Part shown: piece by piece, positions 8,393 to 19,256 of the stretch
Position numbering within the stretch: position 1 is the stretch's first letter
How the letters are laid out: each line of letters opens with the position of its first letter
NCBI RefSeq assembly: GCF_009687865.1
Contig: NZ_BLAE01000021.1
Span: forward strand, 92,126 to 156,125
DNA length: 64,000 nucleotides
Source: Acrocarpospora macrocephala
Lineage (GTDB): Bacteria; Actinomycetota; Actinomycetes; Streptosporangiales; Streptosporangiaceae
Reading direction: 5' to 3'
Made by a program: the position numbers and the translations under genes
The notes under the pieces: model-generated
The model's database searches: none
What the model was told of the DNA's origin: nothing
Seen by the model: the letters and a program-made list of their open reading frames with translations, nothing else

Positions 8393-9519
8393 CGTTCCGC
8401 GACTGGACCGAAGGTTTCGACCAGGTCGCCGTAGCGGTTGGCTTTGTCCAGGACGTGGCCGACGGCCATGGTCAGGTCGCCGATCCGGGTCACGGCCTGA
8501 AGCCGGACCGTGCGCCGGCTGGTGGCGGGCTCGCCGCGCAGCGGTTCCCAGCGGCGGCCGGTGAACTTGAACAGGAACGCCTCGTCCGGGCGGGCCGGGT
8601 CGTGGCCGGAGGCCCAGTAGCCGCCCTCGCCGTCGCCGGTCACGCCGTAGAGCTCGGCCTCGGCGATCGGGAGCTCGTCCTTGGTCCAGCGTTTGCCGTC
8701 CCACCGCAGGATCAGCGGCTCGATGCCCTCGTCGCCGTGGAAGACCCCGCCGACCGCGACCGCCCGCTTGGCGCTCTGCAGGTAGACGTCCCGGAGATAC
8801 CCGCCCTTGATCGCGGGCACGGACACGGATTTCCACCCGTTCCCGGTCAGCCGCATCACCAGCGGCCGGGACCCGGTGTCGCCCACCGCCCAGCCGTCCT
8901 TGCCGGACAGCGCCACCCCGTGCAACGCGCCCGCGGGCCCGATCGTGGCGGTCCAGCTGCCCGCGCCGGTCGCGATCAAGCTGCGCCCGCCCCGGCTCCC
9001 GACCGTGACCACCCGCCCCGGCTGCGCCGCCACCGCCCGTAGCCAGTCCCCGCCCCGCACCGGCGGCACGATCACCCGATCGAACCCGCCGCGCCCGCCT
9101 TTCCCGATGTACGGCACCCCGTCGTGCCCGTCCCCGACCACCCACAACTCGGTGGCCGACACCGCGCTGATCGACCGCAACGGCCCGACGCCGGTGACGT
9201 CGCCCCTGGCCCCCACTTCGGTCCAGGCCCGCCCGTCCCACCGGGTCACCACGCCCCGGTTCTGCCAGACGTCCCAGATGCCCTCCTGCCCGACCGCCCA
9301 CACGTCGGTTTCGGACAGCGCGGCCACATCGGAGAGCGAGCTCCCGTTGCCCAGGCGCGCGGACGTGGCCTGCCGCACGATCTCGTCGGCGACCGCCCTG
9401 GGGCGGGTGGGAGACGGCTGAGCGTGCGCGACCGATGTGACGTGAGGTAGTTGCCCGGCCAGAAGCCCGGTGAGAAGCCCACACAACGGCACCACGCGCC
9501 GAGTCAGGCAGCGGGTCAT
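8389..9519 (-). CDS. secreted beta-propeller-like protein
   Basis: A 376-residue protein with a Sec signal peptide (MTRCLTRRVVPLCGLLTGLL, then AHA before the mature Gln). The mature part has repeated blades of about 45-60 residues with motifs DVWAVGQEG, LWVVGDGHDG, GWAVGDTGS and YWASGHD, each next to a W-x-G-x-W-type strand (RWDGRAWTEV, RWDGKRWTKD). This pattern suggests an extracellular propeller, and the function is unknown. The start is ATG 9519, the first Met before the signal peptide; reading further upstream in this frame gives only antisense of the next gene. Confidence 0.75.
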   Translation of the reverse strand: MTRCLTRRVVPLCGLLTGLLAGQLPHVTSVAHAQPSPTRPRAVADEIVRQATSARLGNGSSLSDVAALSETDVWAVGQEGIWDVWQNRGVVTRWDGRAWTEVGARGDVTGVGPLRSISAVSATELWVVGDGHDGVPYIGKGGRGGFDRVIVPPVRGGDWLRAVAAQPGRVVTVGSRGGRSLIATGAGSWTATIGPAGALHGVALSGKDGWAVGDTGSRPLVMRLTGNGWKSVSVPAIKGGYLRDVYLQSAKRAVAVGGVFHGDEGIEPLILRWDGKRWTKDELPIAEAELYGVTGDGEGGYWASGHDPARPDEAFLFKFTGRRWEPLRGEPATSRRTVRLQAVTRIGDLTMAVGHVLDKANRYGDLVETFGPVAER

Positions 9520-9617
9520 AGGGGAATCGTACGGGCCGACCGCCCGTCCGGGGGCGAGAGACGCCATTTCCGCCCCCGAAAAGCGACAGTTCGATCCGCC
9601 CGAATCCTCACGCGAGG

Positions 9618-10316
9618 TCAAGCGGACCGTGAGATCTCCGCCGCCACCGGCCGGTGGTCGGTGGCGGCGCGCAGGTCCTCGAAGGCGGGGATCACGTCGG
9701 CGTCGCCGCAGGCGTGCACGGTCAGGCCGGGGCCGGCGAAGATGGCGTCGATGCGTTTGTCGGGTTTGCCCGCGTGGTAAGTGAAGCCGTCGCCGCGTGG
9801 GGCCACCGCATAGCCGTCGGTGAAACGGCGGGACAGGTATCGCCAGGCCGGTTCGGTGGGCTGCTCGTTGAAGTCGCCCGCCAGGACGGGGAAGGCGTCG
9901 TGTTCGGCGGCGGCGGCCTGGATCCGGGCGGCCACCTCGGTGATGTGCCACATCCGGGCGCCCGAGTGGAGATCCAGGTGGACCGAGCCGACGGCCAGGC
10001 GGGTTCCCTCGACCTCCACGATGGCGATGGCCATGGCTCGCCATTCCAGCCCGAAGAACCACCGCAGCCGGTGGTGCTCGACGTGCGCGACGCGGGCGCG
10101 GGGGCCGACCAGGACGGCCACGCCGCTGGTACGGCCACCCGCCGCCAGCCGCATTCCGGTGACCCGGGGCAGGGCGCGCCGCCGCCGCCACAGGTAGAAG
10201 GGCGGGACTTCCTGAACGCACAGCACGTCGGAGCGGAGGACGGAGATGACCCGGGCCAGCGCCCTCTGATCGTCGCGCAGCGCGCGCACGTTGTAAGACG
10301 CGACCCTGATCACCAA
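9618..10316 (-). CDS. endonuclease/exonuclease/phosphatase family hydrolase
   Basis: A 232-residue EEP-superfamily hydrolase, the DNase I/AP-endonuclease/phosphodiesterase fold. Conserved stations appear in order: SYNVR, QEV, GSVHLDLH, GDFNE, RIDAIF and TDHRPV, which supply the metal site and catalytic histidines. No signal peptide or membrane segment is seen. The substrate cannot be set from sequence; a nucleic acid or phospholipid head group are both possible. It precedes glkA on the same strand after a 78-bp gap that holds a copy of the glkA 3' end. Confidence 0.8.
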   Translation of the reverse strand: MVIRVASYNVRALRDDQRALARVISVLRSDVLCVQEVPPFYLWRRRRALPRVTGMRLAAGGRTSGVAVLVGPRARVAHVEHHRLRWFFGLEWRAMAIAIVEVEGTRLAVGSVHLDLHSGARMWHITEVAARIQAAAAEHDAFPVLAGDFNEQPTEPAWRYLSRRFTDGYAVAPRGDGFTYHAGKPDKRIDAIFAGPGLTVHACGDADVIPAFEDLRAATDHRPVAAEISRSA

Positions 10317-10325
10317 TCCACGCTA

Positions 10326-10433
10326 ACCCGCGCTCAGGGCATGCGGGCGCCGCTCGGCGGCCTTACCGCTTTGGCGCTGCAAGCTGACCCGCGCTCACGG
10401 CATGCGGGCCAGGTCGGCCGCCCCCACCAACCC
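10326..10433 (-). repeat. 61-bp tandem duplication of the glkA 3' end
   Basis: The glkA stop region at 10387-10433 (ACCCGCGCTCACGGCATGCGG on the plus strand) recurs at 10326-10372 with few changes, a shift of 61 bp. The downstream copy still reads R-M-P-stop on the minus strand, as at the real C-terminus. Confidence 0.75.
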
Positions 10434-11339
10434 CGCGGAAGGCCCGAGCTCGGCGGTCCTGATGTCGGCGAGCGGGCGATGCCCCCGGCCGGTCAGGCGT
10501 TCGGCGAAGGACTCCTTCACGCCGTCCAGCCACAGGTCGGCCGCCGCGGAGACGCCGCCGCCCATGATGAAGCAGCCGGGATCCAGCACCGCCGCCAGGT
10601 CCGCGAGGCCCTGGCCGATCCACCCGGCCAGCCAGGCGTAGGCTTCGAGCGCGACCGGGTCGCCCGCCCGGGCCGCCTCGGTGATCTCGCGGCCCTCGAT
10701 CCGCTCGGGCGTGCCGCCGGCGATCTCCAGCAGGACGGACGCGCGGCCAGGGTCCATGGCGGCCAGGCGGCGGGCCTCGGCGACCAGGGCGTTGCCGCTC
10801 GCGTACTGCTCCCAGCAGCCGAGGTTGCCGCAGCCGCAGCGTTTGCCGTCGGGCACGCTCTGGATGTGGCCGAGTTCGGCGCCCATCCCCCAGCGGCCGC
10901 GATACAGCGCGCCGCCGACCACGACGCCGCCGCCGATGCCGGTCCCGACCGTGACGCACACGACATGCGTCTCGCCGCGCCCGGCCCCGAAGCGGTATTC
11001 GCCCCAGGCGGTCGCGTTGGCGTCGTTCTCCACCACCACCGGCAGCCCGACCAGATCGGCGACCTTCTTCTGCAGCGGCTCCTCGCGCCAGGCCAGGTTG
11101 GGGGCGAACCGGACGACCGACCGGGTCTCGTCCACGAACCCGGCCGCGCCGACGCCCACCGCCTCGACCTCGTGCCGGGAGGCCAGCTCTTTGATCGCCT
11201 CCGCCACGACGCCCGCCACCAGCTCGGGATTGTCAGCGGGGGTGGGCCGGAGCAGGCTTTCGACGATCTTCCCGTCGTCGTCCACCACCCCGGCCGCGAC
11301 CTTCGTTCCGCCGATGTCGATGCCGATGGTCAGCGTCAT
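10395..11339 (-). CDS. glkA: ROK-family glucokinase
   Basis: A 314-residue ROK kinase that phosphorylates glucose with ATP. It has the phosphate-binding motif GIDIGGTK (6-13), the catalytic Asp in ENDAN (104-108), GTGIGGG (132-138), and the ROK zinc motif with His158 and Cys168, Cys170 and Cys175 (CGCGNLGCW). ROK glucokinases also act in carbon-catabolite repression in Streptomyces. The start is ATG 11339 with GGAAGAGGGA upstream. It follows a DUF5304-like gene by 18 bp, the same order as at the Streptomyces glkA locus, so the two are likely co-transcribed. Confidence 0.9.
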   Translation of the reverse strand: MTLTIGIDIGGTKVAAGVVDDDGKIVESLLRPTPADNPELVAGVVAEAIKELASRHEVEAVGVGAAGFVDETRSVVRFAPNLAWREEPLQKKVADLVGLPVVVENDANATAWGEYRFGAGRGETHVVCVTVGTGIGGGVVVGGALYRGRWGMGAELGHIQSVPDGKRCGCGNLGCWEQYASGNALVAEARRLAAMDPGRASVLLEIAGGTPERIEGREITEAARAGDPVALEAYAWLAGWIGQGLADLAAVLDPGCFIMGGGVSAAADLWLDGVKESFAERLTGRGHRPLADIRTAELGPSAGLVGAADLARMP

Positions 11340-11357
11340 GCCGTCCCTCTTCCGGTC

Positions 11358-11771
11358 TCAGCCCAGATCGATGTGCTCTACTCGCGAGTCATCGTGCCGC
11401 CGGGACGTGGCCGGGCGCTGCAGGGAGTCGACCGCCTGCCGGAAGGCGGCGAGGAGCTCGCCACCCGCCGCGATCAGGTGGTCGGCGACGTCGCCGCCCG
11501 ACTCCCTGCGCGCGGCGATCACCCGGCAGACCGGGCAGGCCCGGCAGATGTACTCCTCGTGATCATGCCCGGAAACCGCCTCCCCCCACACATCCTGCTG
11601 CCTGCCGCGGCTCCCGCCGCCGCCGAACGCGTTGCCGATCCCGCTCCCGGCGCCCTTGACGAACCCTTTGCCGAGCTCCCGGCCCACCCGCTGCTGCAGC
11701 GAGTCGAGAAACTTCATCGCCTCTTCAGCGGCGGAACCGAGCGGATCCGGCCGATCATTGCTTTCCGTCAT
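11358..11771 (-). CDS. DUF5304-like small protein with Cys motif
   Basis: A 137-residue protein. It has a helical N-terminus (EEAMKFLDSLQQRVGRELGKG), a glycine-rich stretch (about 41-55), then CRACPVCR near residue 76, a possible metal-binding knuckle, and a helical tail. This resembles the conserved protein next to glkA in Streptomyces. The function is unknown. The ATG at 11771 overlaps the upstream ArsA-type gene by ATGA, so translation is coupled. Longer in-frame extensions lie antisense inside the ATPase and are rejected. Confidence 0.7.
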   Translation of the reverse strand: MTESNDRPDPLGSAAEEAMKFLDSLQQRVGRELGKGFVKGAGSGIGNAFGGGGSRGRQQDVWGEAVSGHDHEEYICRACPVCRVIAARRESGGDVADHLIAAGGELLAAFRQAVDSLQRPATSRRHDDSRVEHIDLG

Positions 11772-12916
11772 ATCTCGAACGTTACCCGGAGGTGGCCGTC
11801 CTGGAGCGCCGCCGAGGCGACCGTCCGGCGGGCGAGGGCGGCCGGGAGCGCGATGACCCGGCGGTAGGAGCCCGCGGTGACGATGAGCTCGTCGCCCTTG
11901 CGGGCCAGATCGACGTCGGATTTGTCGGCGAGGGGGAGCCAGAGGGTGAGTTCGTCGGCGCTGATGCGCATCGGGGGTTCGCCGGTGGGGGCGGCGAAGG
12001 GGTCGTGCTCGCCGTACAGGGCGTCGCCGACCTCGGCCAGCGCGTCGACGCCGACCGGTTCCGCGGGCAGGTACGGCACGGTCAGGATGGGCAGCGGCGC
12101 GAACGAGGCGTGCACGTCGGCCAGCTGCCTGGTCTGGGCTTCGACCCAGCGGGCGCGCCATTCGTCGGCGCCGCCGGCGGGGAAGACGCGGTTGGCGATG
12201 ACGGCGTCCACGCGGTAGCCGTACAGGCTGAGGGAGGTGAGGGTGCGGCGGGCCTCGGCGACGACGACGGCCTCGGGGGTGAGCACCAGGCGGACGGAGG
12301 CGTTGTCGCCGGTGAGGAGTTCGCGGACGGCCAGCAGGCCGCGGTGCAGGCGTTCCCCGGCCGAGAGCACGCTCTCCTCGGGCGCGCTGACCTTGGCGAC
12401 GTGCCGGACGAGGGGGCCGAGCGCCTTCAGCAGCCGCCGCCCGATCGGCAGCAGGCGGCTGACGTGCCAGTCCAGCGCCTCCGGCAGGGCCAGCAGGCGG
12501 AGCGTCTCGGCGGTCGGCGCGCAGTCCACGACGATCACGTCCCACCGGCCGGTGCGGGCCTGCTCGCGCAGTTCCAGCAGCGCGATGATCTCCTCGGCGC
12601 CGGGCAGCACGGTCACCTCCTCGGAGGTGATCTCGTCCAGGCCGAGCTCGTGGAAGGCCGACCTGGCGTAGTCCTGCAGCTCGCCCCAGTGCCGTTCGAG
12701 CGAGCGCTGGGTGTCGACCTGCTGCAGGTAGAGGCCGGGCGCGGCTTCGACCGGTTCGCCGGAGGGCGGCACGGCCAGCGCGTCGGCCAGGGAGTGCGCG
12801 GTGTCGGTGGACACGACCAGCGTCTTGAGGCCGCGCCTGGCGGCGAGCGTCGCCGTGGCCGCGGCGGCGGTGGTCTTGCCGACGCCGCCCTTCCCCGTGA
12901 AAAGCAGGATCCTCAT
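11768..12916 (-). CDS. ArsA/GET3-family ATPase
   Basis: A 382-residue ATPase of the ArsA/GET3 type. It has the deviant P-loop GKGGVGKTT (8-16), STDTAHSL (switch I region), and VVDCAPTAET near 150 (switch II). The C-terminal 70 residues form a small alpha-crystallin-like beta domain (ELTLWLPLADKSDVDL, ELIVTAGSYRR) typical of actinobacterial members. The arsenite cysteine triad of ArsA is not apparent, so arsenite transport is unlikely. Overlapping ATGA junctions on both sides tie it to the SRPBCC and DUF5304-like genes. It matches Rv2184c by position. Confidence 0.85.
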   Translation of the reverse strand: MRILLFTGKGGVGKTTAAAATATLAARRGLKTLVVSTDTAHSLADALAVPPSGEPVEAAPGLYLQQVDTQRSLERHWGELQDYARSAFHELGLDEITSEEVTVLPGAEEIIALLELREQARTGRWDVIVVDCAPTAETLRLLALPEALDWHVSRLLPIGRRLLKALGPLVRHVAKVSAPEESVLSAGERLHRGLLAVRELLTGDNASVRLVLTPEAVVVAEARRTLTSLSLYGYRVDAVIANRVFPAGGADEWRARWVEAQTRQLADVHASFAPLPILTVPYLPAEPVGVDALAEVGDALYGEHDPFAAPTGEPPMRISADELTLWLPLADKSDVDLARKGDELIVTAGSYRRVIALPAALARRTVASAALQDGHLRVTFEI

Positions 12917-13347
12917 GCGCCCTCGACGCGTTTCTTCAGCCCTTTCAGAGCGGTGTCGATGATGACCTTCTCGGCCTTGCGCTTGATCATGCCGATCATC
13001 GGCACCTTGAGGTCCACCGCCAGCTCGTAGGTGACCTCGGTGCCGCCGCCCCGCTCGGCCAGGCGGTAGCTGCCGGTGAGGCCGGACACCATCCGGCCGC
13101 TGTCGACGATGTGCCAGCTGACGGCGGCGTCGTCCCAGTCGTAGGCCAGCGTGTACTCATCGCTGATCACGCCCGCGTCCAGGACGAACCTGACGGTCCG
13201 CGGCCGGCCCTCCGCGTCGTCGCTCAGGACCTGCGCCGACTTCACCTGGCCGGCCCATTGGGGGTACGCCGCGAAGTCGGCGATCACGGTCATGATCGTT
13301 GACGGGTCTGCGCCGATCGTGATGCTCGACGTGGTGCGATCAGCCAT
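12913..13347 (-). CDS. SRPBCC (START/polyketide cyclase-like) protein
   Basis: A 144-residue single-domain protein of the SRPBCC hydrophobic-ligand fold (pattern I-x-A-DPSTIMTVIADFAAYPQW near the N-terminus, then alternating strands and a long C-terminal helix). It is probably cytosolic, binding or acting on a hydrophobic molecule that is not identifiable from sequence. The stop overlaps the ArsA-type ATPase start by ATGA. The pair is conserved in actinobacteria (Rv2184c/Rv2185c order), which suggests a shared role. Confidence 0.8.
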   Translation of the reverse strand: MADRTTSSITIGADPSTIMTVIADFAAYPQWAGQVKSAQVLSDDAEGRPRTVRFVLDAGVISDEYTLAYDWDDAAVSWHIVDSGRMVSGLTGSYRLAERGGGTEVTYELAVDLKVPMIGMIKRKAEKVIIDTALKGLKKRVEGA

Positions 13348-13361
13348 GGGCTAACCGTACT

Positions 13362-14129
13362 TCACCATTCGAGAGTGAACGGCGTCCCGCGACCCCGGAA
13401 ATGCCCGACATTTACGCATTCGGTGCGGCCGATTCTGGTGCGGCGGGCCAGTGGCTGGTGCACGTGGCCGAACAGCGCGAACCTGGGCTGGATGCGGCGG
13501 ATGGCGGCCAGGGTGGCCTCGCTGCCGCGTTCGAACCGCCGGGCGACGGTGTCGTACAGGAGCTCGGGGACGGCCGGGGGGATGTGGCTGCAGAGCACGT
13601 CCACGTGGCCGAGCGCGTCGACCTTGCGCGCATACTCCTCGTCGTCTATCTCGTACGGCGTGCGGTAAGTGGTGCGCAACCCGCCGCCGACGAACCCGAA
13701 GGTCAGCCCGCCGATCTCGGCCGTCTGGCCGTCCAGGATCTGGTGCCCCGGGCGGGCGTACTCCGTCCAGAGACCGGGCAGGTCCACGTTGCCGTAGGTG
13801 AGGTAGGCGGGGGTGGGCATGGCGGCGAATATCTCCGCGTACTGCGCCCGGACGGCGGTCTCGATGTGCTCGCGCGGGTCGCCGCCGCGCTCCGCCCACA
13901 GGGCGGCCGACAGGGCTCTGGCCTCGTCGAACTGCCCGGCCGTGCGCAGACCGACGTATTCGCTGGCCCGGGCCGCGCCGAACAGGTCGGGGAAGATGCC
14001 CTGCGAGTGGTCGGCGTAGTCGACGAACAGGAGCAGATCCCCCAGGCAGATCAGGGCGTCGGCGCCCTCGCCCGCGCGGGCCAGCGCGTCGGCCCGCCCG
14101 TGGACGTCGCTGACGACGTTGATCCGCAT
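13362..14129 (-). CDS. calcineurin-like metallophosphoesterase
   Basis: A 255-residue metallophosphoesterase. The metal-binding stations are D-x-H in VSDVHGRAD, GDLLLFVD, GNVD, SHIPP and GHVHQ, as in YfcE/MPP proteins. These cleave phosphomono- or phosphodiesters with two metal ions; the substrate is unknown. The start is ATG 14129, beginning MRINVVSDVHG; upstream sequence in this frame is antisense to the acyl-CoA ligase. It is divergent from that ligase, with about 195 bp of shared upstream region. Confidence 0.85.
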   Translation of the reverse strand: MRINVVSDVHGRADALARAGEGADALICLGDLLLFVDYADHSQGIFPDLFGAARASEYVGLRTAGQFDEARALSAALWAERGGDPREHIETAVRAQYAEIFAAMPTPAYLTYGNVDLPGLWTEYARPGHQILDGQTAEIGGLTFGFVGGGLRTTYRTPYEIDDEEYARKVDALGHVDVLCSHIPPAVPELLYDTVARRFERGSEATLAAIRRIQPRFALFGHVHQPLARRTRIGRTECVNVGHFRGRGTPFTLEW

Positions 14130-14324
14130 GCCCGCAATCCTAACTAAACGCTTGGCTCCGGGCCTCGACCCGGCTTGGGCCTGCGCGTCGCAGCCATGAT
14201 CCATATTCAGGCTGATAGCGTGAAATCGCCCGGATAACGCCTGGGTGACGGACCTACCAACGCGTAACTTCTCGGGGTAGCGTCCGGTGCAAAACTTACC
14301 CAGCGGTGTCCCAAAGGAGTGACC

Positions 14325-16071
<1,747 letters not shown>

Positions 16072-16073
<2 letters not shown>

Positions 16074-16478
16074 CGCCAGGAGACGCCAGAGCGACAGCCC
16101 AGGAGGAGACCGGCGAAGCGAGTAGCCATCTCGTTCCAGGTCCACTCACGTTCAATCCAAGCGCGGCCACGTTCGCCCACGGCCCGGCGGTGGCGGAATC
16201 TAGGAACAGGGCGGCAAAACAGGCGGCCACCTGGTTCCAGGCCCAGCCGCGTTCGATGAACTGCACGTCTCCTCACGCCAGGAGACGCCAGAGCGACGGC
16301 CCAGGAGGAGACCAGCGAAGCGAGTGGCCACCTCGTTCCAGGTCCACTCACGTTCAATCCAAGCGCAGCCACGTTCGCCCACGGCCCGGCGGTGGCGGAA
16401 TCTAGGAACAGGGCGGCAAACAGGCGGCCACCTGGTTCCAGGCCCAGCCGCGTTCGATGAACTGCACGTCTCCCGACG
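16072..16478 (-). repeat. decayed tandem copies of the glycosyltransferase 3' end
   Basis: Two units of about 201 bp (starting near 16081 and 16283; the third start at 16484 is the gene itself) are nearly identical. Each unit holds two sub-copies of the last ~100 bp of the GT4 gene. Translated on the minus strand they give variants of WIEREWTWNEVATRFAGLLL, the GT4 C-terminus. So four extra degenerate tails lie beyond the stop codon. Confidence 0.85.
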
Positions 16479-17603
16479 TCAGGAGACGCCAGAGCGGCGA
16501 TCCAGGAGCAGGGTGGCGAAACGGGCGGCCACCTGGTTCCAGGTCCATTCGCGTTCGATCCAGGCGCGGCCGCGTTCGCCCATGGCGCGGGCGGTGGCGG
16601 GGTCCTGGAGCAGGGTGAGCAGGGCGGTGGCGATGGCGTGGGGTTCGGTGCCGTCGACGACGAGGCCGGTCTCGCCGTGGCGGACGGCGTCGGGGGCGCC
16701 GCCGGAGGAGCCGGCCACCACGGGGAGGCCGGTGGCGGAGGCTTCCAGGTAGACGATGCCCAGGCCTTCGACGTCGATGCCCGCCAGGCGGGTGCGGCAG
16801 GGCATGGCGAAGACGTCGCCGGCGTCGTAATGAGCGGGCAGCGCGGACCAGGGCACGGCTCCGGTGATGACGACGCTGTCGCGGTGCCCGGCGGCGGCGC
16901 GATCCAGGGATTTGCGGGCGGGGCCGCCGCCGACGAGCAGCAGGGCGGCGTCCGGGACCCGGGCCAGGACGTGGGGCCAGGCTTTGATCAGCATGTCCTG
17001 GCCCTTGCGCGGGACCAGGCGGGAGACGCACACCACCACCGGGCGGCCGGTCAGGCCGAGGTTCGCCCGGACCTGGGCGCCACCCGCCCCCGGGCGGAAC
17101 AGGGCGGTGTCGACGCCGGGCGCCAGCCGCACCAGCTTGGCCGCGGGGATCTGCGTGCTGAGCCGCGCCCGGGTGTACGCCCCCAGGTAGGTGACGATGT
17201 CGGCATGCTCGCCGATCCGGCGCAGGAGATCACGGGCGATCGGCAGCCGCGCCCAGGACGCCTCATGCCCATGCGTCAGCATGATCACCCGCTCGGCTCC
17301 AGCGGCCCGGAGCGCGGGACTGAGCAGGCCCAGCGGGGCGGCTGCCCCGAACACCACCGTGGTCCCCGGCTCCACCAGCCGCGCCGCCCGCCGCGCCACA
17401 TCCCGGGTCGGCAACATCAACTTCCCCGGATGCCGCACCACCTCGTACGGCTGCCGCGCGTCGAACTCCCCATCCCCCGCCCACCGCGGCGCGTACACCA
17501 CCACCGAGCCAGGCGGCCGCCGAGACGCGAGCGCGTGCACAAACGACTGAATACCCCCGGGCCGCGGCGGAAAGTCATTAGTGACAATCAGCGTCCGACC
17601 CAC
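16479..17603 (-). CDS. GT4 glycosyltransferase, PimB-like mannosyltransferase
   Basis: A 374-residue GT4/GT-B enzyme matching the length and position of PimB' (Rv2188c), which adds mannose from GDP-mannose to phosphatidylinositol mannoside. It has TNDFPPRPGGIQ at the N-terminus, HGHEASWARLP, VVCVSRLVPRKGQD, and the E-x7-E motif in DVEGLGIVYLEAS. I start at GTG 17603 (VGRTLIVTNDF). A longer frame to 17939 exists only because the upstream tandem repeat has units divisible by three. Both gene ends have been copied in tandem: 3' tails at 16072-16478 and start-region copies at 17604-17955. Confidence 0.85.
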   Translation of the reverse strand: MGRTLIVTNDFPPRPGGIQSFVHALASRRPPGSVVVYAPRWAGDGEFDARQPYEVVRHPGKLMLPTRDVARRAARLVEPGTTVVFGAAAPLGLLSPALRAAGAERVIMLTHGHEASWARLPIARDLLRRIGEHADIVTYLGAYTRARLSTQIPAAKLVRLAPGVDTALFRPGAGGAQVRANLGLTGRPVVVCVSRLVPRKGQDMLIKAWPHVLARVPDAALLLVGGGPARKSLDRAAAGHRDSVVITGAVPWSALPAHYDAGDVFAMPCRTRLAGIDVEGLGIVYLEASATGLPVVAGSSGGAPDAVRHGETGLVVDGTEPHAIATALLTLLQDPATARAMGERGRAWIEREWTWNQVAARFATLLLDRRSGVS

Positions 17604-17955
17604 GCGGACCCCCGTCCAGCAGCGGCGGGTGAAGGGCAGGGGCGCGGTCCAGCCCACGCGAGCACCCGTCCGATGGCGGCAGGTGAAGGGCAGAGGCTCC
17701 AAGACGGCCCCACCCACGCGGCCTCCCATCCGATCGCGGCAGGTAAAGGGCGAAAGCGCGGCCCTGCCGACGCGGGCACCCATCCGATGGCGGCAGGTGA
17801 AGGGCAGAGGCTCCAAGACGGCCCGGCCCACGTGGGCACCCGTCCGATGGAGGCAGGTGAAGGGCAGGGGCGCGGCCCAACCCACCCGGACTCCCATCTG
17901 ATGGCGGCGGGTGAAGGGCAGAGGCGCGGTTCGGCCCACGTGGGCCCCCGTCCTG
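17595..17955. repeat. minisatellite of six 54/60-bp units at the glycosyltransferase start
   Basis: The landmark GGTGAAGGG (GGTAAAGGG in one) recurs at 17628, 17682, 17742, 17796, 17856 and 17910, giving intervals of 54, 60, 54, 60 and 54. Each unit holds a variant of the GT4 start region (minus strand GGACGGGTGCCCGCGTGGG against GGACGGGGGTCCGCGTGGG at the real start). All intervals are multiples of three, so several frames stay open by chance. Confidence 0.85.
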
Positions 17956-17970
17956 TGCCCTTGGCCGGGG

Positions 17971-19224
17971 TCACGGTTCCTTGACGCTGTTCAGGAGGGC
18001 CCAGGAGCGCGCCATGGCGATGCGCTGGGGAGCCGTTGGGTGCGAGACGTAGAGCACATATTCCAGGATGTCCGGGGACAGGTCGGAGATGTTTCTGGTG
18101 GCCAGGCGTTTCTGCATGGCGGTGAAGGTGACGGGGTCCCGGGTGAGTTCCAGGGCGTGGGCGTCGGCGCGGGCCTCGATGTGTCTGCTCACCAGGTTTT
18201 GCGCGGGTCCGGATAGGAACGTGCCGAGGGAGATGAGCCCGACCAGCAGGCCGACCGCCCGGGGATCCCCGAGGGCGGGAACCTCCGTCCGGCGGCGCAG
18301 GCCCTGGGCCACGAGGAACAGCAGGCAGGTGCCGAGGGCGGCCCCGAGGCCTCCGACGAGCGTGCCGTAGAGGACGTCACCGTTCTTGGCGTGGCCGAGC
18401 TCGTGGGCGACGATCAGCTCGGTCTCCTTCGCGGGTTCCTTGAGCAGGTTGTCGTACACCACGATCCTGCGCGTCGCCCCGAACCCGGACACGTACGCGT
18501 TGAGCGCGGTGGTCCGCCGGGACGCGTCCGCGACCAGCACATCGTTCACCGGAACGCCGTCCCGCTCCGCCATGGCGAGCAGATCGGTGCGCAGCTGCCC
18601 GGCGGGGAGCGGCGCGAAGTCGTTGAACACGGGCTCGACCAGCACCGGATACGCGAACGACAACCCGACGGTGAGCACGAAGGCGCCCGCCGAGGCCGGA
18701 ATCCACCAGCGCCTGGGCCACTTCCTGGCCAGCGCCACCACCACGAGAATCATGATCGCCGAGAGCGCCACCTGCAGACCGAAGTTCTTGAGCCGGTCCC
18801 CCGTCCAGGCCGCCCACGTCTGGGTGGACAGGCCATACTCCCGGAGAACGGTCTCGGCCCACATGCCGAGCGGCCATTTCAGCGCCAGTGAGACGCCGTA
18901 GACGGCGACCACCCCGCTCAGGACCCGCACCCACCACGGGCCTCTGAGCCGGGCCAGCGCCCGGGTGCCGAACGGCGTGAGCACCAGCACGCCCGCCACC
19001 AGCAGCGTCACGCCCAGCGACAGGTAGGACGGCACGCTGGTCGCCGCGTCGAAAGCCTGAGCGCGGGCGATCTCCTGGGCACTGAAGTCCCGCGCCGGAT
19101 CCGGCTCCGCCGCGGGCGCGCCGGAGAGCACCTGCCACGGCGTCGTCACCGCGACCACCGCGATCAGCAGGACGCCCAGCCCCGCCAGCGCGAAGGCCGC
19201 CCCCCGCGTCCCCGACCGTTCCAC
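17971..19224 (-). CDS. M48-family integral membrane metallopeptidase (Ste24-like)
   Basis: A 417-residue peptidase with about six hydrophobic segments, the zinc motif HELGHAKNGD and the downstream third ligand in HIEARADAHALEL. This layout is that of Ste24/CAAX-protease-1 type M48 enzymes rather than short HtpX. It would act in the membrane, probably on misfolded or lipidated proteins. The start is GTG 19224 with GGAGGTG six bases upstream; upstream in-frame residues lack a credible start. The gene is followed by the minisatellite of the glycosyltransferase and precedes no obvious partner. A lone secreted peptidase gene lies 32 bp upstream on the same strand. Confidence 0.85.
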   Translation of the reverse strand: MERSGTRGAAFALAGLGVLLIAVVAVTTPWQVLSGAPAAEPDPARDFSAQEIARAQAFDAATSVPSYLSLGVTLLVAGVLVLTPFGTRALARLRGPWWVRVLSGVVAVYGVSLALKWPLGMWAETVLREYGLSTQTWAAWTGDRLKNFGLQVALSAIMILVVVALARKWPRRWWIPASAGAFVLTVGLSFAYPVLVEPVFNDFAPLPAGQLRTDLLAMAERDGVPVNDVLVADASRRTTALNAYVSGFGATRRIVVYDNLLKEPAKETELIVAHELGHAKNGDVLYGTLVGGLGAALGTCLLFLVAQGLRRRTEVPALGDPRAVGLLVGLISLGTFLSGPAQNLVSRHIEARADAHALELTRDPVTFTAMQKRLATRNISDLSPDILEYVLYVSHPTAPQRIAMARSWALLNSVKEP

Positions 19225-19256
19225 CGGCCACCTCCCCCGACTCGCAGACCTTCGTA

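Noticed and set aside
17604..17939. N-terminal extension of the GT4 protein through the repeats
   Set aside because: It exists because the repeat units are multiples of three. PimB-type proteins begin at the TNDFPPRPGG region, and the repeat peptide has no homologous counterpart.
17595..17955. CRISPR array
   Set aside because: Units alternate 54 and 60 bp with no unique spacers, no constant short repeat and no cas genes. It is a minisatellite.
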